Below, in pieces: positions 53,701-61,835 of a stretch of DNA of 64,000 nucleotides. Position 1 is the first letter of the stretch, and every line of letters starts with the position of its first letter. Under the pieces are notes generated by a model. It was not told the DNA's origin, did no database searches, and worked only from the letters and a program-made list of their open reading frames with translations. The DNA comes from Ignavibacteria bacterium (GTDB lineage: Bacteria; Bacteroidota; Ignavibacteria; Kapaibacteriales; UBA4661): positions 1 to 64,000 of the forward strand of contig JACVZY010000081.1 in assembly GCA_014654705.1 (NCBI GenBank). Reading direction: 5' to 3'. Made by a program: the position numbers and the translations under genes.

Positions 53701-56700
53701 TTTCGACCCCTCAGCGCTTGCGTTTTTTGGTGGTTTTCAAGCAGGTTCTGTGACGGTCAATAATCCTTCGGTGATGAATGCCGCGCTGTCTGCAAACGGC
53801 GATAATGGTCTTGTTTTTGTGCGGTCTGTCGGTGGCACGACCACAAGTTCCGTGTCATTTTCGTTTGTCCGACCGCCTGATATTCAGGGGCTTGGTACAA
53901 AATTTGGAACACTCGGGACGGAAATTATTGTTACTGGCGCGAATTTCAAATCTATCAGTGAAGTATGGCTCGGTCCAGTGCAAGTAACCTTGTCCACAGT
54001 CACAGTTGATTCTCCGCAGCAGCTACGTTTCCGCGTACCGGCACCCGTCAGCGGACCAATTACGGTACGGAATATTGCCGGAACAAGCATCAGTGCGGAT
54101 GTCTTTACCTTCGTTTTTCCACCACAAATTACCTCCATGACCCCGGACAGTGGTAGTTTGGGCAATCAGGTCGTTATTCGCGGGCAAAACTTTATTTTGG
54201 TGACGAGCCTGACCATCGCAGGAGCCACGCCACTTCAAACATTTGTTACCTCCACAACACAAATTGTGGCAATATTAGGACGTGGCGAAACCGGTACTGC
54301 TCCTGTTATTCTTCAAACGATTGGCGGTGTTACTGCTTCAACGCTGCGCTTTACGTTTATCAATCCGCCACTTATCTCGTCCATTCGTCCGCTCGTTGGT
54401 GGACCGCGTACACTGCTGACCATCACGGGCGCGAACTTTAGCGCTATTGACCGCGTGACCGTCGGTGGACTTGATGTACGGAGTTATGAAGTGATTTCTA
54501 CCACGCAAATTGTGGCAGTTGTTTCTGATGCAGGCGGTAGTGGTAGCGTACAAGTCTTTAACCGACTCGGCGGTGCATTTTCCGGTGAACGTTTTACGTT
54601 CTACTTCCCACCAAATGTGCAGAATTTTGACCCTCTCGAAGGCTCAACGGGTTCGACGATAACAATTACGGGCGAAAATTTTGTAAATTCTACTTCAACG
54701 GTTGTTACGATTGGTGGTGTTCCGGTAGCAGAGTTTGAGGTGCCGATGGCAAGTCAGATTATCGCTGTGGTCTCGACCGGTGCAACAGGAAAAGTCGGTG
54801 TACGAACCGATGGCGGGTATTCGGAAAGTCTTATGTCGTTCCGTTTTGTGCCGCCCCGCCAAGTGCCAGCGCCACGTATTACGAACTTTGCACCCGATTC
54901 CGCATCGGTTGGCGATATTGTAACAGTGGATGGTCTCAATTTTGTCAACGTCCGGCAAGTGAGGGTTAGTGGTGTAACGGTTGCATCCTTTACTGTCAAT
55001 TCTCCGACATCGCTCAGTTTCTTGCTTCCACAAGCAACGACCGGTACGATTGAAGTACAGACGACAACGGGCACAGCAATTGCGCGGCGCGAACTTGTGA
55101 TTGTGCCGCCTCGCCTCCAGCTTACACCGCTTCAGCGCGACTCGGTAGTGGCAGTGCAAATCTATAATGCTACCGATGGCGCAAACTGGACACGTAGGCG
55201 TAATTGGCTTACCACCGTGACCATTGACCGTTGGCAGGGAGTTACGGTTGAAGGAGGGCGTATCACGCAACTTACGCTTGATAGTGCGGGTGTACGCGGG
55301 ACGTTGCCGATTGTCATCAGTAGTTTGACAGCTCTCAAAGCCTTACGTGTACGCGGCAATAGTCTCGAAGGGGCTTTTCCGTCCGGTATTCTCTTGCTTC
55401 CACAACTACAAGAATTGGCGCTGTCCAATAACCAGTTCTCCGGCGAGATACCGAGCGGTATTGGTTCTATGACGAGCCTTACGTCATTACGGTTGGACGG
55501 GAATCGCTTCACAGGGCAAATTCCGGCGGAAATGTGTTCACTCATCGGCTTAAAAGAAATTGTGTTGGCGAATAATCAGCTTACTGGTACCATACCATCG
55601 TGCTTTGCACGAATCCCGGTACTGGAGCGGCTTGACCTGAGCAATAATCGTTTCTCCGGTGGTATTCCGACTGAATTTGCCGCACTGCAGCTTTTGCAAG
55701 ATTTGCTTGTGAATAACAATTTCCTTGTTGACCAACTGCCACGCACGATTTGGGGCAGTGCCACGGCGACGGTTGCCGGTGGGAAGAATGATGGACAAGT
55801 AACTGCAACAGGCTTACGGTCACTGGTGCGTCTCAACATTAGCAACAATCAAATTATTGGTGAAATTCCAACGGAGATGGTCAATGCCACGACGTTGCAA
55901 GAATTTATCGCATCAAACAATCAATTACGCGGTTCGCTGCCAAGCGCATTGGGCGCACTCGTAAACTTGCGTGTGCTGGATGTTTCCAACAACAGCCTCA
56001 CGGGGCAGATACCAAGCAGTGTACGCGACTTGCGTCTTGTGGAGCGTTTTGCAGTCGGTCGGAATAATCTTTCCGGCACTATTCCACTTGAGATAGGGCA
56101 AATGGTCAACCTGCGTGTGCTGGCGCTGGACAGCAACAATTTTTCGGGGGCTGCGCCCGAAGCGTTGACGACGCTTGCGCGATTGCAAATACTACGCCTT
56201 CAGAAAAACCAAATTACGACTATTCCAAACCTCAGTGGTATTACGCCGTTGACCATACTGGCTGTTGAAAATAACCGTTTGCAATTCGAGGCGCTTGAGC
56301 CGAATGTTCGTTCCTCGGCAACTTCCTTCACCTTCACCTATTCGCCGCAAGACAGTATAGGTACGGCGCGGGATACAGCCGCCGCCGTGGGGCTGCCGTT
56401 TACGCTCTCGTCGCGTTTGCTCAGTGACAACAATGTTCATACGTGGTTCAAAAATGGTCGAGAAGTGCCCGGCGTACTGAGCCGTGCGCTTACGTTCCCT
56501 GCGTTTGCACGGCTTGATACGGGTGTTTACAATGCTCGTGTGACCAATAGTGTAGTGCGTGGTTTGACGCTCTTCACGCGCCCCGTGCGTGTGTTGGCTT
56601 CCACCGCACCTGCCCCGTCCAGTCCGCCAACACTCCTTGCCCCCGCAAATCAAGCGGCTAATGTTTCCTTAAACGGTACCTTTGAGTGGTTATCGGTCTT

Positions 56701-58273
56701 AGGTGCTGGTAGTTATGATGTGCAGATTGCCACCGATGCTGCGTTCAGCACGCCAACACTTGATACGAACGTTGTTGGGACGCAGGTACGACTTTCTGGA
56801 GGAACTCTGAAAAGCTTTACGAGTTATTTCTGGCGCGTTCGGGCACGAAATGAAAGCGGTGTGAGTGAGTGGTCATTATCGCGGACATTTACGACGATTG
56901 ATGCCGGAGCGCTTGTGGTCATTCCGCAAAGTGATATTGGGCGCACGGTGGTCGGACGTACAAAATCTGGGACGGTTGAGGTGGTAAGTGTGAGTGATGC
57001 ACCGGTGCAGATAGTCGGAGCACGTTTGGAAGGAACGGACATAACAGCATTCCGCATAGATACAACTACAACATCAGTGCGTGACGTAACAATTCCTGCT
57101 TTTGGCAAATACCAAATTCGTATCAATTTCAATCCCGCGTCCTTGGGTGTGAAACAAGTGCGTTTGGTGCTGACTCTCAGCAATGGCGGCGCAACGACCA
57201 CCGAACGAAGTGGGATTGTGCGTGGTACGCCGACGTTTGTGGATGTGAATAATCTTGATTTTGATACGGTTCTGACTGATTTTGTCAAAGTGCGTAATCT
57301 TGCAGTTGCGAATTTTGGGCGTGACACTATTCGTATTCGTGAAAGGCTCATTTTCTCGGATACGACAACTACAAAACTTGACCCGGCAGCCCCGCAGTTT
57401 CCTTATACTATTCTCCCGGGCGAAACGATGTATTTGCCAGTCCAAATGAAATCATCACGTATCGGAGAGACTTCCGGAACAATAAGTATTGTTACAGCAC
57501 AAGACACTATTGTTGTTATGACCAAAGCCTTTATCCGCGAAAAAAATGACCAGGATGTCAGCTTTAGTGTTGGAATAGAGGCGATTCCAAATTTTGCTGC
57601 ACCGGGTAGCAGGGTAAATCTAAGACTATTCGGTATTGCTGATAAAGGTAAAAGTATGGCTGGAACTCTGCGTGAGATTTTTCGTGAAGGTAATCCTTCC
57701 TTTTCGGTAACAATTTCTATGAATCGTAATGTACTTGTACCATTAGCAACAGAATCTAAAATGACAACAACAGCTACTCCGGGTGTTTATCGTATTGTTC
57801 AAGAAAGGCTCAATGACCCAAGTGATTCTACTTTCATACCCACTATTGAGTGTATTGCAGTAGCCGGGGTAACGGATTCCACTGGGATTGTTATCACCGA
57901 GCGAGCATGGAATTCGCCGAGAATCTTTGTGGGAGCAAAAGATGGGGCATTTAAGGCAAATGTCTCACGGGCAGGCGGCATGCGGCTTATAGCCCCCGCC
58001 AAGACGACGACTAATCTCATCACGGCGCTCAAACCGAATCCTTCAAGCGACGAGGCTGTCATTGCCTACACAATACAGCAAGACGAGCCGCTTGAAATTG
58101 CGGTCTTCGATGCACGTGGTATGAAGGTGCGGACGCTTCTGACGACTAATGAGCAAAAATCAGGAGCGCATACTATTACTCTACGCACCAGCGACCTTGC
58201 AAGCGGTCAGTATCGCATCATGCTCATAGCGCCGTCGGGCACGGTACAAGAGCAGTTGAATGTGGTGCGGTAA
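47702..58273 (+). CDS. Giant multi-domain secreted protein (beta-solenoid, IPT/TIG, LRR, Ig, FN3, T9SS sorting domain)
   Basis: One uninterrupted gene for about 3,523 residues, probably a cell-surface adhesin. Domains in order: signal peptide (1-39, ending MWAGQ); a beta-solenoid-like region (40-865) with three long repeats beginning GTLEI(V/Q)(D/G)NG near 164, 464 and 676; a Ser/Thr/Gly-rich middle with fibronectin-like parts (865-1530); two choice-of-anchor modules (about 1533-1760, LNFGSVAVGE and MNFGTVFVGS); seven IPT/TIG domains (about 1888-2465); an LRR cap and about thirteen plant-type LxxLxxNxLxGxIP repeats (2478-2865); an Ig-like domain (2870-2965); FN3 (2973-3065); a choice-of-anchor module (3075-3275); and a T9SS type A domain (3435-3523, with LKPNPSSDEAVI and GMKVRTLL). 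I chose the ATG at 47702 for the signal peptide. It ends at a strong terminator. Confidence 0.95.
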   Translation: MNTLPLFSRYSSFIALSLRRSVIVFLLFFCCFAQTMWAGQYWWRSAPADNVWTNPANWSTVGFASGVNGGTFPGPADTARFGLLAETTAPITFMGIPLAGVGAIFAQTLQRVITIPAGETLTIAGMGSDAGGNANITIAAGATMRIMPGATVQGAGGAFRWNIAGTLEIVDNGAVISSGMGFYPGSTLRYTGTQAKTTGFELFDGNTNLPYAGGFPGDIIVNKSVNALTLGSDLFITGNFTTMAGTPDVIIPSPRRLILGNTATLFLAPGRLLDAQPGSIMEMRRTTLQASWFVGQQVGSLEINNPADVVLTNSLTIRNTLIMTNTGNLVVGANTLTLEGNGSNHVIGAGAGRVNATNVASVVLLTGNPQIDAAKFVSPIATLRTGATPVAAPTINGGPVAVNNLDHANGTLGISGTVRLVAGGTHTVSAGPPLRTLNINSFGRLIVENGATLTNNGIIDVGGAGTLEIQGNGIVNGANDVTYSVPNAVLEYTGAVAKLPTGREFPNAMPGSVNVANTAGVTQAAGTTKTVAGTFTLVGAGVYSINGMTGNSLILNGPLVNSAAGFFQAFNNNFTINNTVTGNLRFGPTAAEWRLNNFVLNSPSAITLGNNLDVANQLNVATSSLATGAFTLSLPGGATHLIAAPAALNVSASGRLIVSPTATITNNGTLNVAGTGTLEIQDNGTVAGANDVAYAAATAILQYTGTNAKTMSREFPAVMNGSVLVQNTAQVLQTGSKTVNGTFTLNGGGNFSLNGGGNTLTFNNQVNVAPGSNFLSSNVNSMTFAGALPSTISFAASWQLLDNLAITGAGSVTLNSPVTNLSGALALNGGNLITTSTNTLTITNAIPGSVTRTSGFVDGPLNRAMTGAAVYDFPTGKGGQYLPFTISNPGGACTVSVEAFNANAGGAAGAGMGTLSTAEYWRTQTIAGAWTGGQVALQPITAPTAGHVVGRFDGMSPAGTYTSIGGNVTAPTIASTALTPPAPATSMYFLRSTSLPLPTTATTIAFSGVTSTDFSGTFAPATSATTGYLVVRRPAASTGTSPVNGMTYTVGVGLGAGTVIVASSTTAFASASLLPNTSYTVDVYSYNGAGASIVYSASQLSGTVTTLSGAVPCTTGTITLPVTRTILERNIQFTALSFTGAGVLSGAGTNTAYVNPGGMFQLNYTYNTTPAGSYCPGCVTQIYIGINGNFTHCIASHVPQTSSPVPASTPTFAAPLTPGIYYVALNGSWDYSCYSTVGFSTNPADAIATLIVGAPCQSNVSDMVQPAFAYSSPVSYVTNTNSPVNVANPAVWALRVRDGGMLGDADVLPTVITGMTINITDVNNVLARVALYDAMGTTKLGEFAAAPTLTFSGLDAIGGPLVTAPDNGSVDFILKATYKTSPIIDNSQFAFTVTAVTSRSDRSGMGGFMTVGPSSTTGNNNRIDVVADRPSWTTTGTVQPTNVGLSSLQVSPAPVVAAVDINGNIDLGYTGTVQVSNPPSLFGGPINLNAVGGYATFSGASAIRHTTSGTMQLTATIMGNTALSNAFTVQPAILSATPTLLNFGSVAVGEFIEQSFTLNGSALPTNGLLQFSVANTTASISATGGGAFATAATIALNPTPLAPSSPGGSTIGQTFYVRYKPTTNLPMNAQLSATFPGSTSAAINLQGQGMATTVTTSTLAMNFGTVFVGSNSDLPFLVSANSISGPLTITASTGVTISSTGTAPFYSWFPLNPVGNQINPQLITARFTPVASGVTVMGTITLTNPFTSATVISWQGTGANSVPVALGFASSAETSSTATGGVPGGVLDATPFAVQAASFRADGVIANVSTASLQLQVAPLPGGTATFSLSGGAANFAAASRVTLPNVAITWTNAPLAGGVTQAVVTLVRTSGDVLQSTQAIISINKGPVIPTITGISPLIIGSGSTVTISGTNFFSSTTVTFGGVPAAGFTINSANLITAIVGTSGASGDVEVRAPGGIARTRTASNSTDTVRFFGPPTITDFNPKVGKAGDIVTIQGTNFDPSALAFFGGFQAGSVTVNNPSVMNAALSANGDNGLVFVRSVGGTTTSSVSFSFVRPPDIQGLGTKFGTLGTEIIVTGANFKSISEVWLGPVQVTLSTVTVDSPQQLRFRVPAPVSGPITVRNIAGTSISADVFTFVFPPQITSMTPDSGSLGNQVVIRGQNFILVTSLTIAGATPLQTFVTSTTQIVAILGRGETGTAPVILQTIGGVTASTLRFTFINPPLISSIRPLVGGPRTLLTITGANFSAIDRVTVGGLDVRSYEVISTTQIVAVVSDAGGSGSVQVFNRLGGAFSGERFTFYFPPNVQNFDPLEGSTGSTITITGENFVNSTSTVVTIGGVPVAEFEVPMASQIIAVVSTGATGKVGVRTDGGYSESLMSFRFVPPRQVPAPRITNFAPDSASVGDIVTVDGLNFVNVRQVRVSGVTVASFTVNSPTSLSFLLPQATTGTIEVQTTTGTAIARRELVIVPPRLQLTPLQRDSVVAVQIYNATDGANWTRRRNWLTTVTIDRWQGVTVEGGRITQLTLDSAGVRGTLPIVISSLTALKALRVRGNSLEGAFPSGILLLPQLQELALSNNQFSGEIPSGIGSMTSLTSLRLDGNRFTGQIPAEMCSLIGLKEIVLANNQLTGTIPSCFARIPVLERLDLSNNRFSGGIPTEFAALQLLQDLLVNNNFLVDQLPRTIWGSATATVAGGKNDGQVTATGLRSLVRLNISNNQIIGEIPTEMVNATTLQEFIASNNQLRGSLPSALGALVNLRVLDVSNNSLTGQIPSSVRDLRLVERFAVGRNNLSGTIPLEIGQMVNLRVLALDSNNFSGAAPEALTTLARLQILRLQKNQITTIPNLSGITPLTILAVENNRLQFEALEPNVRSSATSFTFTYSPQDSIGTARDTAAAVGLPFTLSSRLLSDNNVHTWFKNGREVPGVLSRALTFPAFARLDTGVYNARVTNSVVRGLTLFTRPVRVLASTAPAPSSPPTLLAPANQAANVSLNGTFEWLSVLGAGSYDVQIATDAAFSTPTLDTNVVGTQVRLSGGTLKSFTSYFWRVRARNESGVSEWSLSRTFTTIDAGALVVIPQSDIGRTVVGRTKSGTVEVVSVSDAPVQIVGARLEGTDITAFRIDTTTTSVRDVTIPAFGKYQIRINFNPASLGVKQVRLVLTLSNGGATTTERSGIVRGTPTFVDVNNLDFDTVLTDFVKVRNLAVANFGRDTIRIRERLIFSDTTTTKLDPAAPQFPYTILPGETMYLPVQMKSSRIGETSGTISIVTAQDTIVVMTKAFIREKNDQDVSFSVGIEAIPNFAAPGSRVNLRLFGIADKGKSMAGTLREIFREGNPSFSVTISMNRNVLVPLATESKMTTTATPGVYRIVQERLNDPSDSTFIPTIECIAVAGVTDSTGIVITERAWNSPRIFVGAKDGAFKANVSRAGGMRLIAPAKTTTNLITALKPNPSSDEAVIAYTIQQDEPLEIAVFDARGMKVRTLLTTNEQKSGAHTITLRTSDLASGQYRIMLIAPSGTVQEQLNVVR

Positions 58274-58330
58274 TTATCAAGTAATAGTCTTCAGCCTAAA
58301 TGCTGTCGCACATCCCACAGTAAAACGACA

Positions 58331-58376
58331 ACGGCAGCGTGTTTCTTTGCAAACAAAGAAATACGCTGCCGTTTTA
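58331..58376. terminator. Bidirectional terminator between the giant gene and PPK2
   Basis: ACGGCAGCGTGTTTCTTT (58331-58348) pairs with AAAGAAATACGCTGCCGT (58355-58372) with one G-T wobble and a six-base loop. On the plus strand TTT follows; A residues precede it, so it can serve both converging genes. Confidence 0.85.
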
Positions 58377-58438
58377 CTATACTTTGCACACCGCACCAAT
58401 ACAAGAAAAGAAACCTTTTTAGGACACAACCGCAACCA

Positions 58439-59311
58439 TTAGTTTTTTTCCTTGAGCAGTGTTTCTTTTGCTTCCTGAAGTGCCGCTCTCTGCTCTTTGC
58501 TAATTTCAGGATAATGCAATTTTAACTTTTCCAGTGTGTCGGTAATAACATCGTTCAGAACAATGCGGGTGAACCATTTGTTATCAGCAGGAATGATATA
58601 CCAAGGAGCGAATTTCGTACTGGTATTCGTGAACACGTCTTCGTAGGCGCGTTGGTAATCGTTCCAATACCCGCGCTCTTCCACATCGGAAAGGGCAAAT
58701 TTCCAGTTTTTATCGGGGTTGTCTATGCGCTCCAGAAAGCGGCGTTTTTGCTCACCTTTGGAGACATTCAAGAAAAATTTGAGAACAAGAATGCCATTCT
58801 GGACAAGGTGTTTTTCAAAAGCGTTAATCTGCTCAAAGCGGTCTTGCCAGATGTGTTTATGGCGTGCTTCATCGGGGAGTTGTTGGTTTTCTAAAATTTT
58901 GGGATGCACTCGTGCAATTAAGACTTCCTCGTAGTACGAGCGGTTGAAAATGCCAATGCCGCCTCGTTCCGGCATATCTTTATGCGCCCGCCAGAGATAA
59001 TCGCGGTCAAGTTCAAGCGCCGAAGGGGCTTTGAAATTTACCACCGTGCAACCCTGCGGATTCACCCCCGAAAAAACGTGCTTCACGGCACTGTCCTTGC
59101 CAGCAGCGTCCATTGCTTGAATGATGATAAGCAGTCCATAGGTGTTTTGGGCGTAGAGAATATCCTGCAATTTCGCCACTTTTGCGATACCTTTTTGGAG
59201 TTTCTCGCTGGTTTCTTCAGCGTTTTTGTACTTGCCGGTAAAGGTGGGGTCATACTTGCTTAGTTTTACTGGTTTCCCATCAGTGGGAACAAGGAATGGG
59301 GAGTGTTTCAT
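58439..59311 (-). CDS. ppk2: Polyphosphate kinase 2 family protein (polyphosphate:nucleotide phosphotransferase)
   Basis: A 290-residue cytoplasmic enzyme that phosphorylates AMP, ADP or GDP with inorganic polyphosphate. The Walker A motif IIQAMDAAGKDS places the lysine at 72. The nucleotide-acceptor region follows with FSGVNPQGCTVVNFKAPSALE (about 80-100), and the Walker B/lid reads GIFNRSYYEEVLIARVHP near 140. The single-domain length fits class I or III PPK2 proteins; class cannot be settled by eye. It is convergent with the giant gene and divergent from the chemotaxis receptor gene. Confidence 0.92.
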   Translation of the reverse strand: MKHSPFLVPTDGKPVKLSKYDPTFTGKYKNAEETSEKLQKGIAKVAKLQDILYAQNTYGLLIIIQAMDAAGKDSAVKHVFSGVNPQGCTVVNFKAPSALELDRDYLWRAHKDMPERGGIGIFNRSYYEEVLIARVHPKILENQQLPDEARHKHIWQDRFEQINAFEKHLVQNGILVLKFFLNVSKGEQKRRFLERIDNPDKNWKFALSDVEERGYWNDYQRAYEDVFTNTSTKFAPWYIIPADNKWFTRIVLNDVITDTLEKLKLHYPEISKEQRAALQEAKETLLKEKN

Positions 59312-59626
59312 GGTAATCGTGGAATTGTATGCAAAGAGAAGTTAGGGATTGTTCTCGAAAAATGGACAATTTTTTTGGAATATCAAATCAATTTTTGCCA
59401 GTGAGAAGGTCAATGTTACGATTTGGTAATATTCTGTTTTATTGCCTCTTCCAAAGTCTGTGCTTTTATATTGCGGCAACTGTTCAATACGCAGTTCTAC
59501 TCTGCATTGGTTGAAAATGCAAGTCTTTCAACCTCCTTGCACGATGTGTAGTAGAATCTGGGGGAACTTAAAAAGGAGACTTCCCTGTGGTGTATCGCAC
59601 CCAAATACTCAGGAAACGGAGAATTG
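59312..59626. other. Divergent intergenic region before the chemotaxis receptor gene
   Basis: This 315-bp gap holds the promoters of ppk2 and the receptor gene. A promoter-like TTGC (59442-59445) and TATATTGC (59467-59474), 21 bases apart, point to the receptor. Overlapping hairpins TTGAAA/TTTCAA (59511-59516 with 59526-59531) and TGCAAG/CTTGCA (59518-59523 with 59536-59541) lie in its leader and cannot form together. Confidence 0.45.
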
Positions 59627-61684
59627 ATGAACCAACTGCGACTATCGCTGTACCAAAAAATTGTTGGGCTGGCGTGTATAATTCTTGCCTGTAGCGGAGT
59701 GATTATGCTCCTTAATTCCACCCAACGGGAGGCACTCAATGAGCAAGGTACAATGCGCTTGGCAAAGATTTTTTTCTTAGAAGCACGTTCCGCCGAGAGG
59801 GATTTTCTTGCAAAGCGCGATACAGCGCTTATTCGCATTCTCGACAATAATGTGGAAGCGCTTGTGCGGACGCTCAGTGTGCATGATGACCCCGCAATAG
59901 TACGTGTTGTGGGTTGTATTGCTGGCTACCGCACCGATGCTCGTGCGCTTATTGCCGATGTGAAAAAGCGTGGACTAACGCAAGATTTGGGGGTAGAAGG
60001 AGAGTTCCGAAAGCAGGTTCATGCGGTAGAAGAAGCCACAAAGAAGTCTGGTCAAATAGGGCTTTTAGCGGAAATGTACCTCGCACGGCGGCATGAAAAG
60101 GACTTTATCAATCGTGGTTCTACAAAGTACATCCAAAGCGTTAACGAGACTGTTACGTCCTTTCTTGAGAAACTTGATAAAACCTCCCTTGGAAGAGCCG
60201 AAAAAGAGTACCTGCGCTCGCTAATGCTAACGTATCAAAGCGGCTTTCGGGAGTATGTGAGCGTGAGCAACAGTATCAATGCTGCGCGAGTACGTTTGGA
60301 CAGCATGAGCGCAACTCTCACGCCGCAGATGGATGCTATCGTGCAAGACCGCGACTCAAAAGCAGAGCGTTTCCAGACGTTCACGCGCATCGCAGGTGTG
60401 GCGCTTTTTGTATTGGCATTGGGCATTGCTCTGTATCTCGCACGGCGTATCACCGAGCCAATGGAAATGCTGACTCGTGCCGCCAACAATATTGCGTCGG
60501 GCAAAAGCGAAGTGCAGGTGGAAGTGCGCACCAATGACGAAATTCAAGCGCTGGCAGAATCATTCAATGTCATGGTTCATAGCTTGCGTACTTCGCTCGA
60601 AGAAGTTCGCGAAAAGAGCGCGGAGGCGGAGCGCTCCGCAGAAGAAGCACAACTAACGCGGGCAATAGTCGAAGAGAACGGTGTCCACTTGGCGCAAAGC
60701 ATACAGAGGATGCTGCTTGCAATGCAGAATTTTGCAATGGGCGACCTGACGATAAAGCTGCCCGAAGACAGCGACACTGCTATCAATAACCTCTTTCGTG
60801 GCTTTAATGGTGTGGTTGAGGATATTGGGCTGCTGGTCTGGGAAGTGGTGAGCGCTACACAAGCAATTACACTTGCGTCGTCGCATATTGCTCGCAGTAC
60901 AGGTGATATTGCTGTCGGGATGGAAACACAAAAAGAACGCACCGCCGAAATTGCTGCTGCCGTAGAAGAAATTAGTGCGACGATTGGCGAAAACACAAAG
61001 CAAGCGGCGTTTGTGGCTCAAGAAGCGCAAGAAGCTAGTGCTGTGGCGGCGCATGGCGGAGAAAGTATGCGGCAAATGGTCAGTAACGTTGAGAAAGTTG
61101 CCAAAGTAGTCATGGATTCTTCCACTGCAATTCAGCACTTGGGCACATCAAGCGAGGAGATTGGTGTAATTGTGTCAGTCATCGAAGAGATTGCCGACCA
61201 GACAAACCTTCTGGCATTGAACGCCGCTATCGAAGCAGCTCGTGCAGGAGAGCAAGGGCGCGGCTTCGCTGTTGTTGCCGATGAAGTGCGCAAACTCGCC
61301 GAGCGAACACAAAAAGCAACCAAAGAAATTTCAACGATGATAGCCCAGATACAAAAGAACACCCTTCAGTCGGTACGTTCTATGGAAGCAGCAACTATTC
61401 TTGTTGAAGAAGGCAGCCAATTTGTAGGCGAGACTACTGCCGCGCTCTCAGACATTATCGCCAAAACACGCACCGTTGCTAGCTTTATGACCCAACTTTC
61501 TGATACCACACGCGAAGAAGCAAAAACGAGTTCCATGATAGCCGAGCGTATTGGTTCGGTGAACACGCTCACCGAGCAGTCTAATGCAAAGGCGCACAGT
61601 ATTGCCGATGCAGCAGATGAGCTTGCGGACTTGACAGAAAAACTACAGGCAGTTGTCAGCAGATTTGTGCTGGTAAATAATTAA
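59627..61684 (+). CDS. Methyl-accepting chemotaxis protein with HBM-like sensor domain
   Basis: A 685-residue transmembrane chemoreceptor. TM1 (about 10-29) and TM2 (about 252-272) enclose a helical periplasmic domain of about 220 residues. Its paired motifs [13 protein letters not shown] and [12 protein letters not shown] are those of helical bimodular (HBM) sensors, which in characterised cases bind organic acids such as TCA intermediates and acetate. A HAMP domain (about 273-325, [15 protein letters not shown]) follows, then a second HAMP-like segment with [10 protein letters not shown], then the MCP signalling domain with tip [17 protein letters not shown] near 535. It signals to CheA/CheW, which are not in the window. 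The ATG at 59627 has GGAG five to six bases upstream, one of the few clear Shine-Dalgarno sites here. Confidence 0.95.
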   Translation: MNQLRLSLYQKIVGLACIILACSGVIMLLNSTQREALNEQGTMRLAKIFFLEARSAERDFLAKRDTALIRILDNNVEALVRTLSVHDDPAIVRVVGCIAGYRTDARALIADVKKRGLTQDLGVEGEFRKQVHAVEEATKKSGQIGLLAEMYLARRHEKDFINRGSTKYIQSVNETVTSFLEKLDKTSLGRAEKEYLRSLMLTYQSGFREYVSVSNSINAARVRLDSMSATLTPQMDAIVQDRDSKAERFQTFTRIAGVALFVLALGIALYLARRITEPMEMLTRAANNIASGKSEVQVEVRTNDEIQALAESFNVMVHSLRTSLEEVREKSAEAERSAEEAQLTRAIVEENGVHLAQSIQRMLLAMQNFAMGDLTIKLPEDSDTAINNLFRGFNGVVEDIGLLVWEVVSATQAITLASSHIARSTGDIAVGMETQKERTAEIAAAVEEISATIGENTKQAAFVAQEAQEASAVAAHGGESMRQMVSNVEKVAKVVMDSSTAIQHLGTSSEEIGVIVSVIEEIADQTNLLALNAAIEAARAGEQGRGFAVVADEVRKLAERTQKATKEISTMIAQIQKNTLQSVRSMEAATILVEEGSQFVGETTAALSDIIAKTRTVASFMTQLSDTTREEAKTSSMIAERIGSVNTLTEQSNAKAHSIADAADELADLTEKLQAVVSRFVLVNN

Positions 61685-61772
61685 ATTGCCAAAGTGCAGT
61701 TCATTTCCATTTGGGACATACCCCATGATTGGAATTATTATCATGATTTCTTTTCCGCGCTTATTTTGTTTG

Positions 61773-61803
61773 TTTGCCGCGTAGCAGAGTGAGGATAATT
61801 ATC
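61773..61803 (+). promoter_or_regulatory. Candidate promoter of the partial TonB receptor gene
   Basis: TTTG (61773-61776) and TAATTATC (61796-61803) are 19 bases apart. Four of six fixed positions of TAnnTTTG match. The ATG is about 27 bases beyond the predicted start site. Confidence 0.35.
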
Positions 61804-61835
61804 GTCCTTTTTTTTTACTATTCACATAATCCACT

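Noticed and set aside
55300-56290. Regular repeats that could be mistaken for a CRISPR array or tandem DNA repeats
   Set aside because: They are leucine-rich repeats of 72 bp seen at protein level; the DNA copies are too divergent and no spacer pattern exists.
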